A stretch of DNA of 64,000 nucleotides from assembly GCA_014529385.2 (NCBI GenBank), contig CM043942.1, positions 1,902,501 to 1,966,500 on the forward strand. The letters run 5' to 3'. This document shows, piece by piece, positions 1 to 11,100 of the stretch; position 1 is the stretch's first letter, and each line of letters begins with the position of its first letter. The translations under genes and the position numbers were made by a program. This DNA is from Adiantum capillus-veneris (taxonomy: Eukaryota > Streptophyta > Polypodiopsida > Polypodiales > Pteridaceae). Under the pieces are notes generated by a model that was not told the DNA's origin, searched no databases, and saw only the letters and a program-made list of their open reading frames with translations.

Positions 1-363
1 TGGAATACTAATTAGACATGCATTATGCATTAAAAGAGCAAACCTAACGGATCTAGCTAATAACATGCAAATATGTAATAGCAAACCTAGCTAGCATACC
101 CAAGCTCTAATACCATTTGTTAGGAATGGGATCATGCTAGCTAGGGTGGATGAAAGAGAAACATGGTGCAAGTGTGTGAGTGTGTGTGTAAGCAAGATTA
201 TCACTCAAGTGAATTAGGTTCCAAGATAGAATTAGCTTGGACTCATAAGCACGATCTAGCTTTAAGTAGCTCTACAACCTTGCTCCACAGCATCTGGGAT
301 AACTCCACTCTTCTCTCCTTGACTCACACTTTAGGACAAAACTCACACTTTACAATCAACATC
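1..363 (-). mobile_element. Minus-strand LTR retroelement remnant (primer site and LTR edge)
   Basis: Positions 104-115 read GCTCTAATACCA, the reverse complement of TGGTATTAGAGC, a common variant of the initiator-methionine tRNA primer binding site of plant LTR elements. Two bases later, at 118, TGTTAGG begins what would be the end of a 5' LTR in minus orientation. The LTR runs rightwards and is cut off near 363, where a gypsy-type LTR fragment starts. No coding part of this element is in the window. The right boundary is approximate. Confidence 0.5.
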
Positions 364-364
364 A

Positions 365-1024
365 GTCCTAGTGTTTTTGGAATAGCAAATCAGCCTAGCG
401 TTTTGCAGTTCCTTGGCGACAGAACCACTTTCTGCATCAGCGTTCTGCATTTTCAGCAGTTAGGATCCGTACCGCCGTCCCCAAACCTCGTAGATCTCAC
501 CTGCCAACAGATCCTCGCCGCATGGTCAGATCAGCCAGTGTTTGCAGATTCAGCCTGCTATTCGCAGATTTTAGCTTGCATTTTCAGCGCATCATCGTCG
601 CGTCGTCATCATCGTCATCATCATCGACATAGAGTTAGAATTCAGCAGATTGCAGATTTGCAGAATTCAGCCCCTATCGTTTTCAGTTTTTAGCCGTCTT
701 GTCATCATCGACATCGTCGGCAAGACCATTGCATTTAGGCCATTGTAGAGTTTTGTGCAATCAATAGCATAGACCTCTCTCACCATAGAGAGTGAGGCCC
801 TTGGAGGAGGGTTTGACAACGTTCTGGTGTCGTATTCTTCTCTCTCTATTTCTCAGTCTCAGCACCTTCATTCACAGTGTTTTTCCACTTTGTTTGTGAT
901 CATTTGCGCTCTCTCACTAAAGGAACGGAATATTCTCCCTTCCGTAAGTAAAAGGAACCCTTGAGCACAGTTTGGAGCACTCATCTTGAGCAAAGTTCAA
1001 CATTCACTTCCGCTGCACCTTACA
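365..1024 (+). mobile_element. Truncated gypsy-type LTR (3' part)
   Basis: This stretch matches the 3' part of the LTR at 12682-13875: tracts of the type AGCGTTTT-CAGC, then CTCTCTCACCATAGAGAG, GGCCCTTGGAGGAGGG, a TC-rich block, and the end CCGCTGCACCTTACA at 1024. It is more like that LTR than those of the element at 1729-7451. No primer site follows, so it is a 3' LTR end or a broken solo LTR. The open frame across 163-693 is LTR sequence, not a gene. Confidence 0.7.
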
Positions 1025-1230
1025 TTTTTACTCTAGCTTGACAAATGCTAGCCTTTATCATGGTTGAGTATGCCCATCACCTCTAGAGGGTGATAAAAAC
1101 TCAGTTCGTTGGTTTTGTAGAGTACGTTCAAAGCATGAATGCCCTCTGTATAAACTTGCACCTACTCTTGGACATTGACGACGTGAGTAGGGATGTCATA
1201 GTTATTGCTATGCACGATAAAGGTGATAAT

Positions 1231-1614
1231 TGTTAGATTCTTCATCTCCAGATGCTTTGCACCCTGCCTACACGCTTCACACACATCATGTGCACTGGCC
1301 CTTGGTTGTGGGTTGGCCACCCGTACACCTGTTAGATAGGGATCTTGAGGCACATTTAGGGTTTTGCTCAACACTTTGTCCCGTCAGACCTATTCTGGTC
1401 CTTTTTCATTTTTTCCTCATTTATGGCTTTTTTTTGTGCATAGGTCGTTGGGGCTTCTGGTCTGCCCTACCTACTCCCTATTCTCCTATATATAGGAGGG
1501 GGCGATGCACTCTCCCATTCATCTTGCCATCTTGTACACATCAGTTTTTACCATATGGAGTTATTGGGGCTTGCCAGCCTTTTCCATCTGTCTCTTGTGT
1601 GTCCATCACCATTG

Positions 1615-1648
<34 letters not shown>

Positions 1649-1668
1649 TCTCTCTGCTCACTCTGACA
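1231..1668 (+). mobile_element. 5' LTR of a copia-type element
   Basis: The stretch begins TGTTAG, ends TGACA, and is followed at once by a primer site, so it has the TG...CA form of an LTR (438 bp). A TATA box (CTATATATAGG, about 1486-1496) sits about 180 bp before the end, as expected for the U3/R junction, followed by a TC-rich R/U5. The start is the best TG candidate and could be off. No matching 3' LTR is in the window. The element's leader continues at 7452 beyond a nested insertion. Confidence 0.65.
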
Positions 1669-1680
1669 TGGTATTAGAGC
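1669..1680 (+). other. Primer binding site of the copia-type element
   Basis: TGGTATTAGAGC directly abuts the LTR end. It is one base different from the canonical TGGTATCAGAGC that pairs with the 3' end of initiator-methionine tRNA. The nested element inserts 48 bp downstream. Confidence 0.8.
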
Positions 1681-1728
1681 TCTAGGCGTGAGGAACAACA
1701 CTCACCTACACCTGGGAGGACTCTGCAC

Positions 1729-2893
1729 TGTCACGTGACACATCCAACGCTATGTGTCCGTGGACAAGCTACAACATGGTCAGGGTTCAGTTCAGTCAAG
1801 TCAGTCTAGATTTAGAAGTGATCTGGCACTTTTGTGAGTCTATTCGTAGACCGTGCATGCCCAGTCACTTAATGTAGATGCATATCCTCTGGTTGCACAC
1901 AGCATGATCATCAATATTCCCATCAAAATCCATCAGATTCCATCAGGGGAATTTTCCAATGCATTTAGCCTATTTTACCTATTTTTGGCATTTTTCACTT
2001 ATTAATTTAAGTGACTTTCCAACAAAAGTAGGTAGGGCAATTTGGGTAAGAAAATATATTAGCAAACCAAAGTTGGCACTAAATGGCAAAAGAGGCAGCA
2101 AGAGCTCCACGCTCAACAGGCACCCTCTCAGCAAGAACCATCAAGAACTCCCTAGCCTCGGCAATTTTCCCTCTCACAGCCATTGGCGTTTTTCCAACAG
2201 CTTCAGCCCTAGCGTTTGTAGCATCGCCAGCAGCTCTTGCCTTTGTGTTTTCAGCCCGATCCGAACCGCTTAGCCTCCCTTGCACCAAGCGTTTCCATCA
2301 CCATCAGAGGGCTGCCAATCACGAGCGTTTTCAGCCCTAACGACAACAAACAAATTAGCGTTTTCAGCAGCAGGTAAAACCTACGTTTTCAGCCCTAAAT
2401 CTCTGCAGACATCAGCATTTTCCATGAGGCACATCATAGTTTTTCAGCAACTTAAAAACAGCCTCGAAACCAACGTTTCAACTCGCAACAGATTTCAGCC
2501 TTGGCATTTTTGGACAGCGGTCAGAAGGTTGTAGATTTCAGCCCTTAGTTCAGTGTCACCATTCCCGTTGTCGTCACCGACATAGCCTCGAGTTGCATCA
2601 GTACATGCATCATCATTGTACCCATTTGTGCAATCATAAGTAGACCACTCTTGCCGACGAGAGTGGGGCCTTCGGAGGAGGGTTTTACAACGTCTCTGGT
2701 TTCGTACCTCTCTTCTCTCTATCTCTCAGTCTCATACACTCGCACGCACAGTGTCCACTCACTTTGTTCGTAATCACAACACTCTCTATTAAGAATGGAA
2801 GGCTCTCCCTTCCATAAGAACTAAAAGGAAACTTGAGAAAATATGGATCACTCATCTTGAGAAAGAACATCATTTATTCCGTTGCACCTAACA
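1729..2893 (+). repeat. 5' LTR of the non-autonomous element
   Basis: It starts TGTCACGTGACACATCC, which contains the 10-bp palindrome GTCACGTGAC with a CACGTG (G-box) core, and ends GCACCTAACA. It contains a TC-rich block near 2703-2740 and several AGCGTTTT-CAGC tracts. The same LTR is at 6286-7451 and a related one at 12682-13875. Short open frames within it (1959-2534) are non-coding. Confidence 0.9.
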
Positions 2894-2894
2894 T

Positions 2895-2906
2895 TGGTAT
2901 CAGAGC
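2895..2906 (+). other. Primer binding site, initiator-methionine tRNA
   Basis: TGGTATCAGAGC, the canonical plant LTR-element primer site, begins two bases after the 5' LTR end. Confidence 0.92.
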
Positions 2907-3353
2907 TTTGGCAGTATTCTGTATCACTCAAGGAAAGAACCACAAGAACCACAAGAATCTTTTTTTGCTTGTTGCGGTCGCACGAACCCAAGTTCGCTTG
3001 GGTGTGTCAATTCCTAATCGTGTTTTTGAAGAGTGACAGGAATCCCAGGAAAGAAGGGCTCGTCCAGCCTCCCCTTGTGTCTCTTTTCACTCATTGAGAG
3101 CGGACTGTGTACTTAGCGGCCTACCAATCGACCTGAGGTGGGAAAAAGCAGCCTTGGTGTGAGCGCAAGGCCGCCAAGGGGTGCGCCCACAGAAAGGAGT
3201 GGAACTCAGGTGAAGAGAAGATCCTTCTCAAACATGGTTTGCAAGCGAAAGAAAACCTCAAGACCCTCAAGAACCTCAAGACCCTCAAGAACCCAAGTTC
3301 CTCGTGGACTTGAGAACCAAAGATCATAGTGCATGGTCATCACCTGAAGCGGA

Positions 3354-4560
3354 ATGGATACTTCGCATACAGGTGATGAGCATGAGAGAGGTGACGAAGG
3401 ATTTTCCCCACCAGGAGATTTTTTCGACCCTCCCGCTTCGCCATCTACGCTACCAAGTGTACCAAACTCTATGGAGGCAATGGTCAAGCAGAAGATGGAC
3501 ATGATGGCCAAACAAGAAGAGAGTCGCATGAATATGATGGCCTAACAACAAGAAGCTAATCGAAATGCGTTGGCACAACAAGAAGCAAATCGCCTTGCTT
3601 TAGAACGCGAGCGCGATGAACGAAAAGAAAGAAAAGAACAAAGAAAAGAGGAAGCGGCAACACGAAGCACAGCCTTGGAGGCCGAGCGTGTAGCTCAAAG
3701 AGTGGCCTTGGAGGCCGAGCGCGAGGCTCAAAGGGAACTACGCAATCAAGAGTTGATTCGAGAAGTACTTGCCTCGAAATCCGAACCAGCCAAAGATCGT
3801 GGGAGTTCCTCAAGTGGCGCAAGCCGCGATGTGGATTCTAATAACCCAGTCACAGAGAATTTGACTTTCAGTAAGTATGATGGTAAGATGGATGCTACGG
3901 TTATTCATTCTTGGTTGCATCAATTCAATGCTTATTTTGCGACAACTAAGAAGACAGGAAATAGCAAGGTTTTGACGGCAGCTATGGACCTTGCCGGTGA
4001 TGCCATCAATTGGTACCACACATGGGAAGAGGCATAGCTAGCTGCGCACCTAGAGGAAGCCGACGAACTCACGCCCCTGTCCTTCAGTTGGGCTGATTTC
4101 CAAGACAAGCTCAAGGCGCGGTTTATGCCACCTCAATACCGCGCACGATTGAAGGATGATTGGCGCGCTCTCAAGTAAAATGGTATGTCGGTTATGTCTT
4201 TCTCTAATCGTGTTTGGCAGCTCGGCACTCAATTACGCAAATCGGATTCGGAGCGCAAGGAGGCATTTCTTTACGGATTGGACGAGTATATCAAGCATGA
4301 TGTCGAGGTACTTGATCCAATCGATCTCAACAAGGCGGTAGCGATTGCTCTCGTACACGAGATGAAGCACAACAAGGGAAAGCCTAAGGAAAACAAGACT
4401 TCTCAAGGAACCTTGCAGACTTCTTAGAACCCTCAGAACGGTAAGAATGGTAACTCTTCTAACCAATTTTCCAACAGTCTCTCAGAAAAGAATTCTTCCA
4501 ATGAATCTAAGGGTAAGGCTAACACAATTGCTAAACCTGAGCTTACCATTATGAAAAGGT
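3354..4560 (+). pseudogene. Decayed gag of the non-autonomous LTR element
   Basis: One reading frame runs from about 3354 to 4560 and is broken by in-frame stops at 3543, 4035, 4176 and 4425. The intervening peptides look like a gypsy-type gag: a methionine-rich start, a long charged coiled-coil-like stretch (ERERDERKERKEQRKEEAA, around 3606-3662), then the capsid-like region SKYDGKMDATVIHSWLHQFN, LAGDAINWYHTWEEA, and after a stop, FQDKLKARFMPPQYRARLKDD and LDEYIKHDVEVLDP. Each stop is one C-to-T step from a glutamine codon (CAA or CAG). The start codon is uncertain. The product would be the structural particle protein of a retrotransposon. It cannot be made full length now. Confidence 0.8.
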
Positions 4561-4603
4561 AGCACAAGGAATTGTAGGAGGATACATCACGTCGGAAGAG
4601 CAA

Positions 4604-5395
4604 AGCACTTATTCTAAGGAAGGTCGTTGTTTTCATTGTCACATTAAGGGTCACATAAAAAGAACATGTCCTAAGCTTGAATCAAATGAATCTAAAGAAT
4701 TCACAGAACCCACTTCCTCTGTCCATGTAATTAATGATAACACGAGTGTGCCCCAAGTTTCTCATGACCCTCCCATTGATGATTCTCTCATTAAATGTTA
4801 TGGTCATATAACGGGGCAGCGTTTTGTCATATTGTTTGACCCAGGTAGTATGCATGATGTGATCAGTCCCTCTCTTGTTGCGAGAGCCCGCCTAGAAGTT
4901 AGTCAAAGATCTCGTATCGAGGTCTCTGGCTTTGTTCTTGGTATGGACGCTCTCATCACGGAGGAGTGCCTTGATGTGTTGTTTGCAATTCAAAAAGCTG
5001 CCTTCACTAGAAGATTTGTTGTCTCTCCTCTCTTGGGATGTGATATGATTTTGGGCATTCGATGGTTTCGTGATGCTAACCCTCTTATTGATTGGAAGGC
5101 TAACATTTTCACTCTCAATGCCAAAAGTGATTCTCCCATTGTCATTCATGGAGAGGACATTGTTCATTCTCCATCTCTCATTGCTAATATGCAGGACAAG
5201 ATTGAACGGATTCATGAGAAGGAAACTCTCTCAGTCTCTTTTTCTACAAAGCATGACACACAGGATTTGCATGATTGTGACAAGCATGATGATTTGATTG
5301 ACAATGATCAGCATGATGATTTTTATGATAAAGATAAGCATGATGATTTGCATGATCAAGGTGTGATTTCTCACGAGCATGATGAGTTGCATTAA
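4604..5395 (+). pseudogene. Zinc knuckle and retropepsin-like protease of the non-autonomous element
   Basis: The frame differs from the gag frame upstream, so a shift lies between 4560 and 4625. Around 4628-4669 it encodes CFHCHIKGHIKRTC, a perfect CX2CX4HX4C nucleocapsid knuckle. From about 4780 it encodes a retropepsin-like domain: LIKCYGHITGQRFVILFDPGS, then HDVISPSLVARARL and LLGCDMILGIRWFRDANPLIDW. In the family the active site is D-(S/T)-G; here it is D-P-G, which would be expected to weaken or abolish cleavage. The C-terminus has repeats built on the motif KHDDLxD (about 5255-5390). There is no polymerase after it. Confidence 0.78.
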
Positions 5396-5401
5396 GAAGA
5401 T

Positions 5402-6016
5402 GTGATTGTTCACAAGGATGATGTGTTAGTTGATGCTTTTTCTAGCGAAGCTAACCTCGTTGCAGATTCGATCAATCACGAAGGATCGATCTTGGCTCTC
5501 GAGCCTAGGTCCAAAGAACCCTCACAGGAAGTATTATGTGTTCGCATGATTGATACGCACGCATTGTTCGAGTGTTTCATTCGTGATCGTTTCCTGTATT
5601 TTAGTCAGCGTCTTTATGTGATCCCTTTTAGTAGGCATGACATATTGTACGCTGAGCACGTTTCACTCATGGATGAGCACGAATGTATGCGGATTTCACA
5701 TGAAAAGCTGAAAAGTATGTATGTAAGGAAGTCACATTCCATGTCTCTTCGTTGGCATGACACAGTTGTAGAAAGAGCACATAAAAGTATGAGCACCAAG
5801 CATGGGCATTTCCGTTGTGAATTGCCTCAGTTGGTTGCTCTAGATCAAAAGAGAAAGATTCGATCTCATTGTTTGCATGTGTTTGATGAACGGTTTGTCA
5901 CTCCGTCTCTATGTTCATCTACATTGCATACACAGTCTTTAGAGAAGACAAGATTTTTTCCATTCACTTTACATGGAATGGGTATGTTCATGGTTTTGTG
6001 TTGGAAGTGGTTTTAG
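5402..6016 (+). pseudogene. Uncharacterised 3' open frame of the non-autonomous element
   Basis: A 204-codon frame lies between the protease and the 3' LTR. It is not recognisable as reverse transcriptase or integrase: no YxDD, HHCC or DDE pattern is visible. It continues the KDD-type repeats of the upstream frame in its first residues and is then histidine- and serine-rich. From 6047 to about 6110 a short charged stretch (TLDEVEASKEPHKTLCRF) follows in another frame. It may be what remains of a deleted pol region or a replacement sequence. Function unknown. Confidence 0.4.
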
Positions 6017-6270
6017 GAATTTTCAGCCATGGAGATTCTTGAAGAAGAAAGAAGCATGACTCTAGACGAAGTTGAAGCATCGAAAGAGCCACATAAGACT
6101 TTGTGTCGCTTTCGGCGCGGCCCAAAGAAGCAAGCGTTGTAGACCCTTATGAAGTTCAAGTACCGCACGACCCACACATCAGAGTGGGCCGGCGAAGAGT
6201 CCCTTCCAGGATTCCGGATGCTATTGGCGATCTCCCTCGACGCCATACAGTTCGGTACCAATACCTCACT

Positions 6271-6285
6271 TTGAAAAGGAGGGGA
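6271..6285 (+). other. Polypurine tract
   Basis: TTGAAAAGGAGGGGA lies immediately before the 3' LTR start at 6286, in the position of the plus-strand primer. Confidence 0.85.
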
Positions 6286-7451
6286 TGTCACGTGACACAT
6301 CCAACCCTATGTGTCCGTGGACAAGCTACAGCATGATCAAGGTTCAGTTCAGTCAAGTCAGTCTAGATTTAGAGGTGATCTGACACTTTTGTGAGTCTAT
6401 TCGTAGACTGTGCATGCCCAGTCACTTAGTGTAGATGCATATCCTCTGGTTACACACATCATGATCATCGGTATTCCCATCAGAATCCATCAGATTCCAT
6501 CAGGGGAATTTTCCAGTGCATTTAGCCTATTTTACCTATTTTTGGCATTTTTCACTTATTAATTTAAGTGACTTTCCAACAAAAGTAGGTAGGGCAATTT
6601 GGGTAAGAAAATATATAAGCAAACCAAAGTTAACACTAAATGGAAGAAGAGGCAGCAGGAGCTCCATGCTCAACAGACACCTTCTCAACAAGAACCATCA
6701 AGAACCCCCTAGCCTCGGCGATTTTCCCTCTCATAGCCATTGGCGTTTTTCCAACAGCTTCAGCCCTAGCGTTTGTAGCATCGCCAACAGCTCTTTGCTT
6801 TGGCGTTTTCAGCCCTATCCGAACCGCTTAGCCTCCCTTGCATCTAGCGTTTTCATCACCATCAGAGGGTTGCCAATCACCAACGTTTTCAGCACTAACG
6901 ACAACAGATAAATTAGCGTTTTCAGCAGCAGGTAAAACCTGCGTTTTCAGCCCTAAATTTCTATAGACATCAGGGTTTTCCATCAGGCACAGCAGCGTTT
7001 TTCAGCAACATAAAAACAGCCTCGAAATCAACGTTTCAACTCGCAACAGATTTTAGCCTTGGCGTTTTTGGATAGCAGTCAGAAGCTTGCAGATTTCAGC
7101 CCTTAGGTGAGTGTCGCCATTCCCGTAGTCATCACCGACATAGTGTCGAGTTGCATCAGTACATGCATCATCATTGTACCCATTTGTGCAATCATAAGTA
7201 GACCACTCTCGCCGACGAGAGTGGGGCCTTCGGAGGAGGGTTTTACAACGTCTCTGGTTTCGTACCTCTCTTCTCTCTATCTCTCAGTCTCATACACTTG
7301 CACGCACTGTGTCCACTCACTTTGTTCGTAATCACAACACTCTCCATTAAGAACGAAAGGCTCTCCCTTCCATAAGAACTAAAAGGAACCTTGAGCAAAT
7401 ATGGATCACTCATCTTGAGAAAGAACAACATTCATTGCGCTGCACCTAACA
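6286..7451 (+). repeat. 3' LTR of the non-autonomous element
   Basis: It aligns end to end with 1729-2893, starting TGTCACGTGACACATCC and ending GCACCTAACA. No primer site follows; the flanking sequence is the continuation of the interrupted copia leader. Confidence 0.9.
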
Positions 7452-8244
7452 TGCAGAGCTTTTCATCGCGAAGGATTTCCCTCTCCACCAGTGTTTTCTA
7501 GGTAGCAGCATTTTCACCTTCGGACCTGCGGTTTTGCCTACAACACCAGCGTTTTGTGGACAACCATCTTCTTGTGCAAGCCTCTGCTCTCGCCCTCCCT
7601 CCCTTTGCCTCATCACCACCACCTGCCTTCTCCTTTGCCTTGCGTTTTTTCCCATCCTTGGCCTATTGTATTTTGCAGGACGGCAGCCCACTGATCTGCG
7701 TTTTTCAGCCCTAATCCCTAGCGTTTTTGGGCAGGACAGCAGCCAGCATTCCTGGCATTTTTTGTGGCAATCAGGACACCATTGGACCAACGTATTTTAA
7801 CCTTCACTTCAACATTTTCTTCTTGACGATCTTAAACAGTCGGAGCCCCGCTCCTTGTCCCTTGGTCTCCCGCTTGGAAGCTGAATAGTCGTGACTATTG
7901 CCGGCGATTTCCTGATCATTTATGTGCAGATTTTCAGCTTTTTTTGGTGCATTTACAACCCTCACCTTACCTTCTCGGCATCCGATGTTCATCACCTAGC
8001 GTTTTTGCTCAAACCCGTGCATTCTCGCGGTGTTTCGAGCTCCCTTTTGCTGCGATTTCAGGTTTGGACAACACCTCGACTTTGCTTCATCGGCATCTCT
8101 TCGGGTTTCCCTTGCCTCTCCCGTCACTTACCCTCTACTTTGCGGTCTTTTGATGTAATATCCGGCGTGGTTTTCCGATCCTGTTCTCACCTTTGCTTCT
8201 GATTTCACACAAGAGACTTCTCTGGTTATTTATTGTCTGTATCT
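7452..8244 (+). other. Untranslated leader of the interrupted copia element
   Basis: This stretch continues the copia element after the nested insertion and ends at its gag. It is rich in the AGCGTTTTT-type tracts also found in the gypsy-type LTRs here, and has no supported gene. Open frames across it on both strands lack any family resemblance. Confidence 0.55.
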
Positions 8245-9340
8245 ATGACAACACTCCCAGCCATGCCCATCTTTCCTCCGGGCGAAAAGCTTGACGACTC
8301 CAACTTTGTTGTTTGGAAGATGAAGATCATGGTAATGCTTATGCAGTTTGACCTTTGGGATTGGCTTACCGATCCTGCCAATGCCATGTGTCTTGGCCTT
8401 GCTCCTGCATCTGGTGCTCCTATATCGACATCATTAGCTACCACTTCTTCTGTAGTTACGCGTGCTGGCTCCTCATCTACTTCTTCTTATGGTACTGCTT
8501 CTGGCAGATCAGGTACTATGGTTACACACGCTATGGTGGATTAGTGGAATCTGAATCATCGCAGAGTTTACTCTTGCTTACTGATCAACTGTGCGGGGAT
8601 AGCGTGTTGACGTCTTTACGCTCTCATACCATTGGACATGAGGTATGGGTTTCCTTTGCAACATGTACGAGGCGAAGACACTTGGAAGGATCCTCGCTCT
8701 AGAAAAGACTTTCATGGACTTACAATTCTCATCATTTTCGACTATCCTGGACTTTATATCCCGCATGCTTCTGCTCCGTGATGAGCTAGCAGCTTGTGGT
8801 CACCAGATCTCTTCTAAGGGCATGGAAACTCGGTTGTTGCTCAAACTTCCCGAAACTTATGATTCCTTGTTCCAGTCACTTACTACCTCCACGTGCCCTA
8901 CTTCTATCACTTGGGAGGAGCTCTTACCCGCTGTGCAGCAGATAGCTTCGCGCATTCAAGACAGAGCCACCTCAGATGCCTCTGTGGGTGCTACTGCATT
9001 GGTTTCTACATCCAGTAGGGGTGGTAGTGCTCCCGGATAGTCTGGACCTGGTAGAACACCTTCTTGCCCTGACATTATCTATACCTATTGTGGAAAGAAA
9101 GGTCATTATGCAGCAAAATGTTATAAACGACGGCGGGACCGCAAGAAGGATTCAGATCGTGAGGATGGGTTTGCTGTTGCCCTGTTTGACCTCGCCCTTT
9201 CTTATTTTCCCTCCTTATTCACACTTACTAACCCCCCCCATTGGGCGGACATTTTGTGGCGACCTTCAGACTTTGCTATGCTTTTTGGGCGGCCACTACC
9301 CTCTACATTTGGTTTATTCCACTATCAGTGCATTGTAAGA
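8245..9340 (+). pseudogene. Copia-type gag polyprotein, decayed
   Basis: The first frame (from ATG 8245, ending 8544) encodes LPAMPIFPPGEKLDDSNFVVW and KIMVMLMQFDLWDWL, the N-terminal signature of copia gag. After a frameshift, 8645-9040 encodes MYEAKTLGRILALEKTFMDL, LLLRDELAACGHQISS and LLLKLPETYDSLFQSL, the rest of the gag fold. A TAG at 9038 (probably from CAG) is followed in the same frame by a knuckle, YTYCGKKGHYAAKC (about 9080-9121), in which the first cysteine of CX2CX4HX4C is tyrosine. No protease, integrase or polymerase follows; the frame dissolves by 9340. It would have formed the particle shell of a Ty1/copia element. Confidence 0.8.
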
Positions 9341-10560
9341 GTAAACATTCTGTTGCTAAATTGGCTTTATCTTACAGAAAAATAATTCTGAATGAATTAT
9401 TGGATTTATAAGTGAGGGTTTTCTCGCTTGGAACACCAAGAAAATAATTCGAAATGAATTATTGGAATTTTAAGTGAGAGGGTTTTTCTCACTGGAGACA
9501 TCCGAGTATAGAGTATCCCTAGTACGTCATTCAAAATAATGTCAGGAGCACTGTGAAAGGGAATATCTGTAAGGACAACAGGAAAGGGTACTTCTGATGC
9601 ATCACAACGGATGGGTGACAAGGAGCATCAGTAAGAAGTATCCGACCATCCGGGAACAGATATCTCTGATGCGTCATAGGATGGGTGACATAGAGCATCG
9701 TGAAGGGGATTGTATCGTAAGTTCGGTAGGAAAGGACTAGGTGATGGGTATTCCTGATGCGTCACAAGGTGGGTGACAGGTGCATCGTAAAGGGGATATC
9801 CATAGTCGAGAGGAAATCCACTTAATAAGTGGACAGTCACTTAGAAAATAAAGCAACAAAACTAGCTAGCGAATTCTCTCTCCCTATTTCGGGTAGAACA
9901 TAAAAAAAGAAAAAAAAAAACGGCCGCGATCTCTACGTGAGCAGCTATTCGTGCCGTGGTGAAGGAGCTATAAAAGCACCACATGCCCTCACTGAAAAGG
10001 AGTTACCAATGGTAGCAAGAGAAGACTTTGCCGCCAGAAGACGCGAGAGATCGCGAGACTAAGAAGCACGGAAGTCCCTTTTCCCGCGCAAGAGCGACAG
10101 GTATCTATTGTGGATTCTCCATACGAATTGTTGTCGTATGTTTGCGTGTGTGTTTGCAGGTACTTCATCGTGAAGGAGAAGCGAGAAGGCTTCGGCCTAC
10201 GCTTCGGAATTCCGGAAACGGAATTCAGAAATTGTTTGCGGAGTCTCGACTCCGAGTACAGACGGAAAAAGGATTGAGAGCTCGTCTCTCGGATTTCCCT
10301 TACGGGAAGGAATGACCAATGAGTCAGAGATTTAGAACGGAGGGGTTTTCTCCGGTTCTTGTGCTTGTAAAAAGATTCTCCCTAATAAAGGATTCTCTTT
10401 AAGGGGGGGGACCAGCCCATCTTCTAGTCCCCAGTACTGTGTCGATCTTCTCACTCTCTATCTATTTCTCTCTATATCCTCTGGCTTCAATATTAAGTGA
10501 AAAATTTTATTTATCCGAGTATATTTTATATTGCTATGCGCTCCCGTTTGTGACACATTC
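9340..10560 (+). promoter_or_regulatory. Retroelement-like promoter block with tandem enhancer repeats
   Basis: A pair of about 65-bp repeats (AATAATTC...GAATTATT, from 9377 and 9443) is followed by three copies of a block with TGATGCGTCA or TGATGCATCA and GGGTGACA (near 9598, 9668 and 9756). On the minus strand two copies carry TGACG, the as-1-type core bound by plant TGA bZIP factors. A TATA box CTATAAAAGC is at about 9969, a possible 59-bp GT-AG intron at 10101-10159, and AATAAAGG at about 10383. The order enhancer, TATA, leader, polyadenylation signal is that of an LTR or a plant pararetroviral intergenic region. No primer site or coding part was found next to it. Confidence 0.45.
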
Positions 10561-11100
10561 AGTAAAAGAACATCCTCAAGCTCTCTTTGGCTTTTTGAAG
10601 TACACCCATTAGGCACATTCACTGACCAAGTCCATGCTAAAGTATCATATTAGACATACTTATCGGCTAAAGCATTGCTGATCCTCACATTAGCTAAGCA
10701 TATTGCATATCTCGGTTAATGCATTGCCAAATACATTATTTGTTATGCATATCAATCAAGGCATTCCAAAGCCCCGTGTTTGGCATACATAGCAACTGCA
10801 ATAGTCCAATAACAACTTCCCACAATTTGTCTGAAGTTGATATCACCTAGGTATCTTCTCTGAGTTCCCTCCTATGGATGCACAGCGTCATGACAACGGG
10901 CTCGGGGCTCGGAATGGCACGATTTTTTTCCAGCTGCAAGTGTGTATCATAGTGCTAATTGAATTGCACCAAAAAAGACAAGAAACATCTTATAGTAGCA
11001 AAATATGCCAATAAAAAACATTGGTGGCATGATGGTGAATACAAATAGACAAGTACATGCCTCAAGGGCTCAAAATGGTAAGTGATAAAGAGGCAAAAAA
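10561..11100. other. No gene seen
   Basis: AT-rich sequence with short loose repeats around GCATT and GCATA in 10640-10790. It may include the distal flank of the hAT element to the right. GGGCTCGGGGCTCGG at about 10898 is a possible eroded hAT end. Confidence 0.3.

Larger units (their letters stand above)
1729..7451 (+). mobile_element. Complete non-autonomous LTR retrotransposon, nested in a copia leader
   Basis: Two LTRs of 1165 and 1166 bp (1729-2893 and 6286-7451) flank a 3.4-kb interior with primer site, decayed gag, zinc knuckle, protease and polypurine tract. No reverse transcriptase, RNase H or integrase can be seen, so it could move only in trans. The bases before it (TGCAC, 1724-1728) and after it (TGCAG, 7452-7456) form a 5-bp target duplication with one mismatch. 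The LTRs differ at 4 of the first 62 aligned positions, so the insertion is not recent. It splits a copia-type element whose LTR and primer site lie just upstream and whose gag lies just downstream. Confidence 0.9.

Noticed and set aside
10028-10315. A 95-codon open frame in the promoter block
   Set aside because: It crosses a likely intron and a leader; the composition is not protein-like.
9340-10560. Integrated pararetrovirus
   Set aside because: Only a promoter-like block is present; no movement, capsid or polymerase coding sequence was found next to it, so a retroelement LTR is equally likely.
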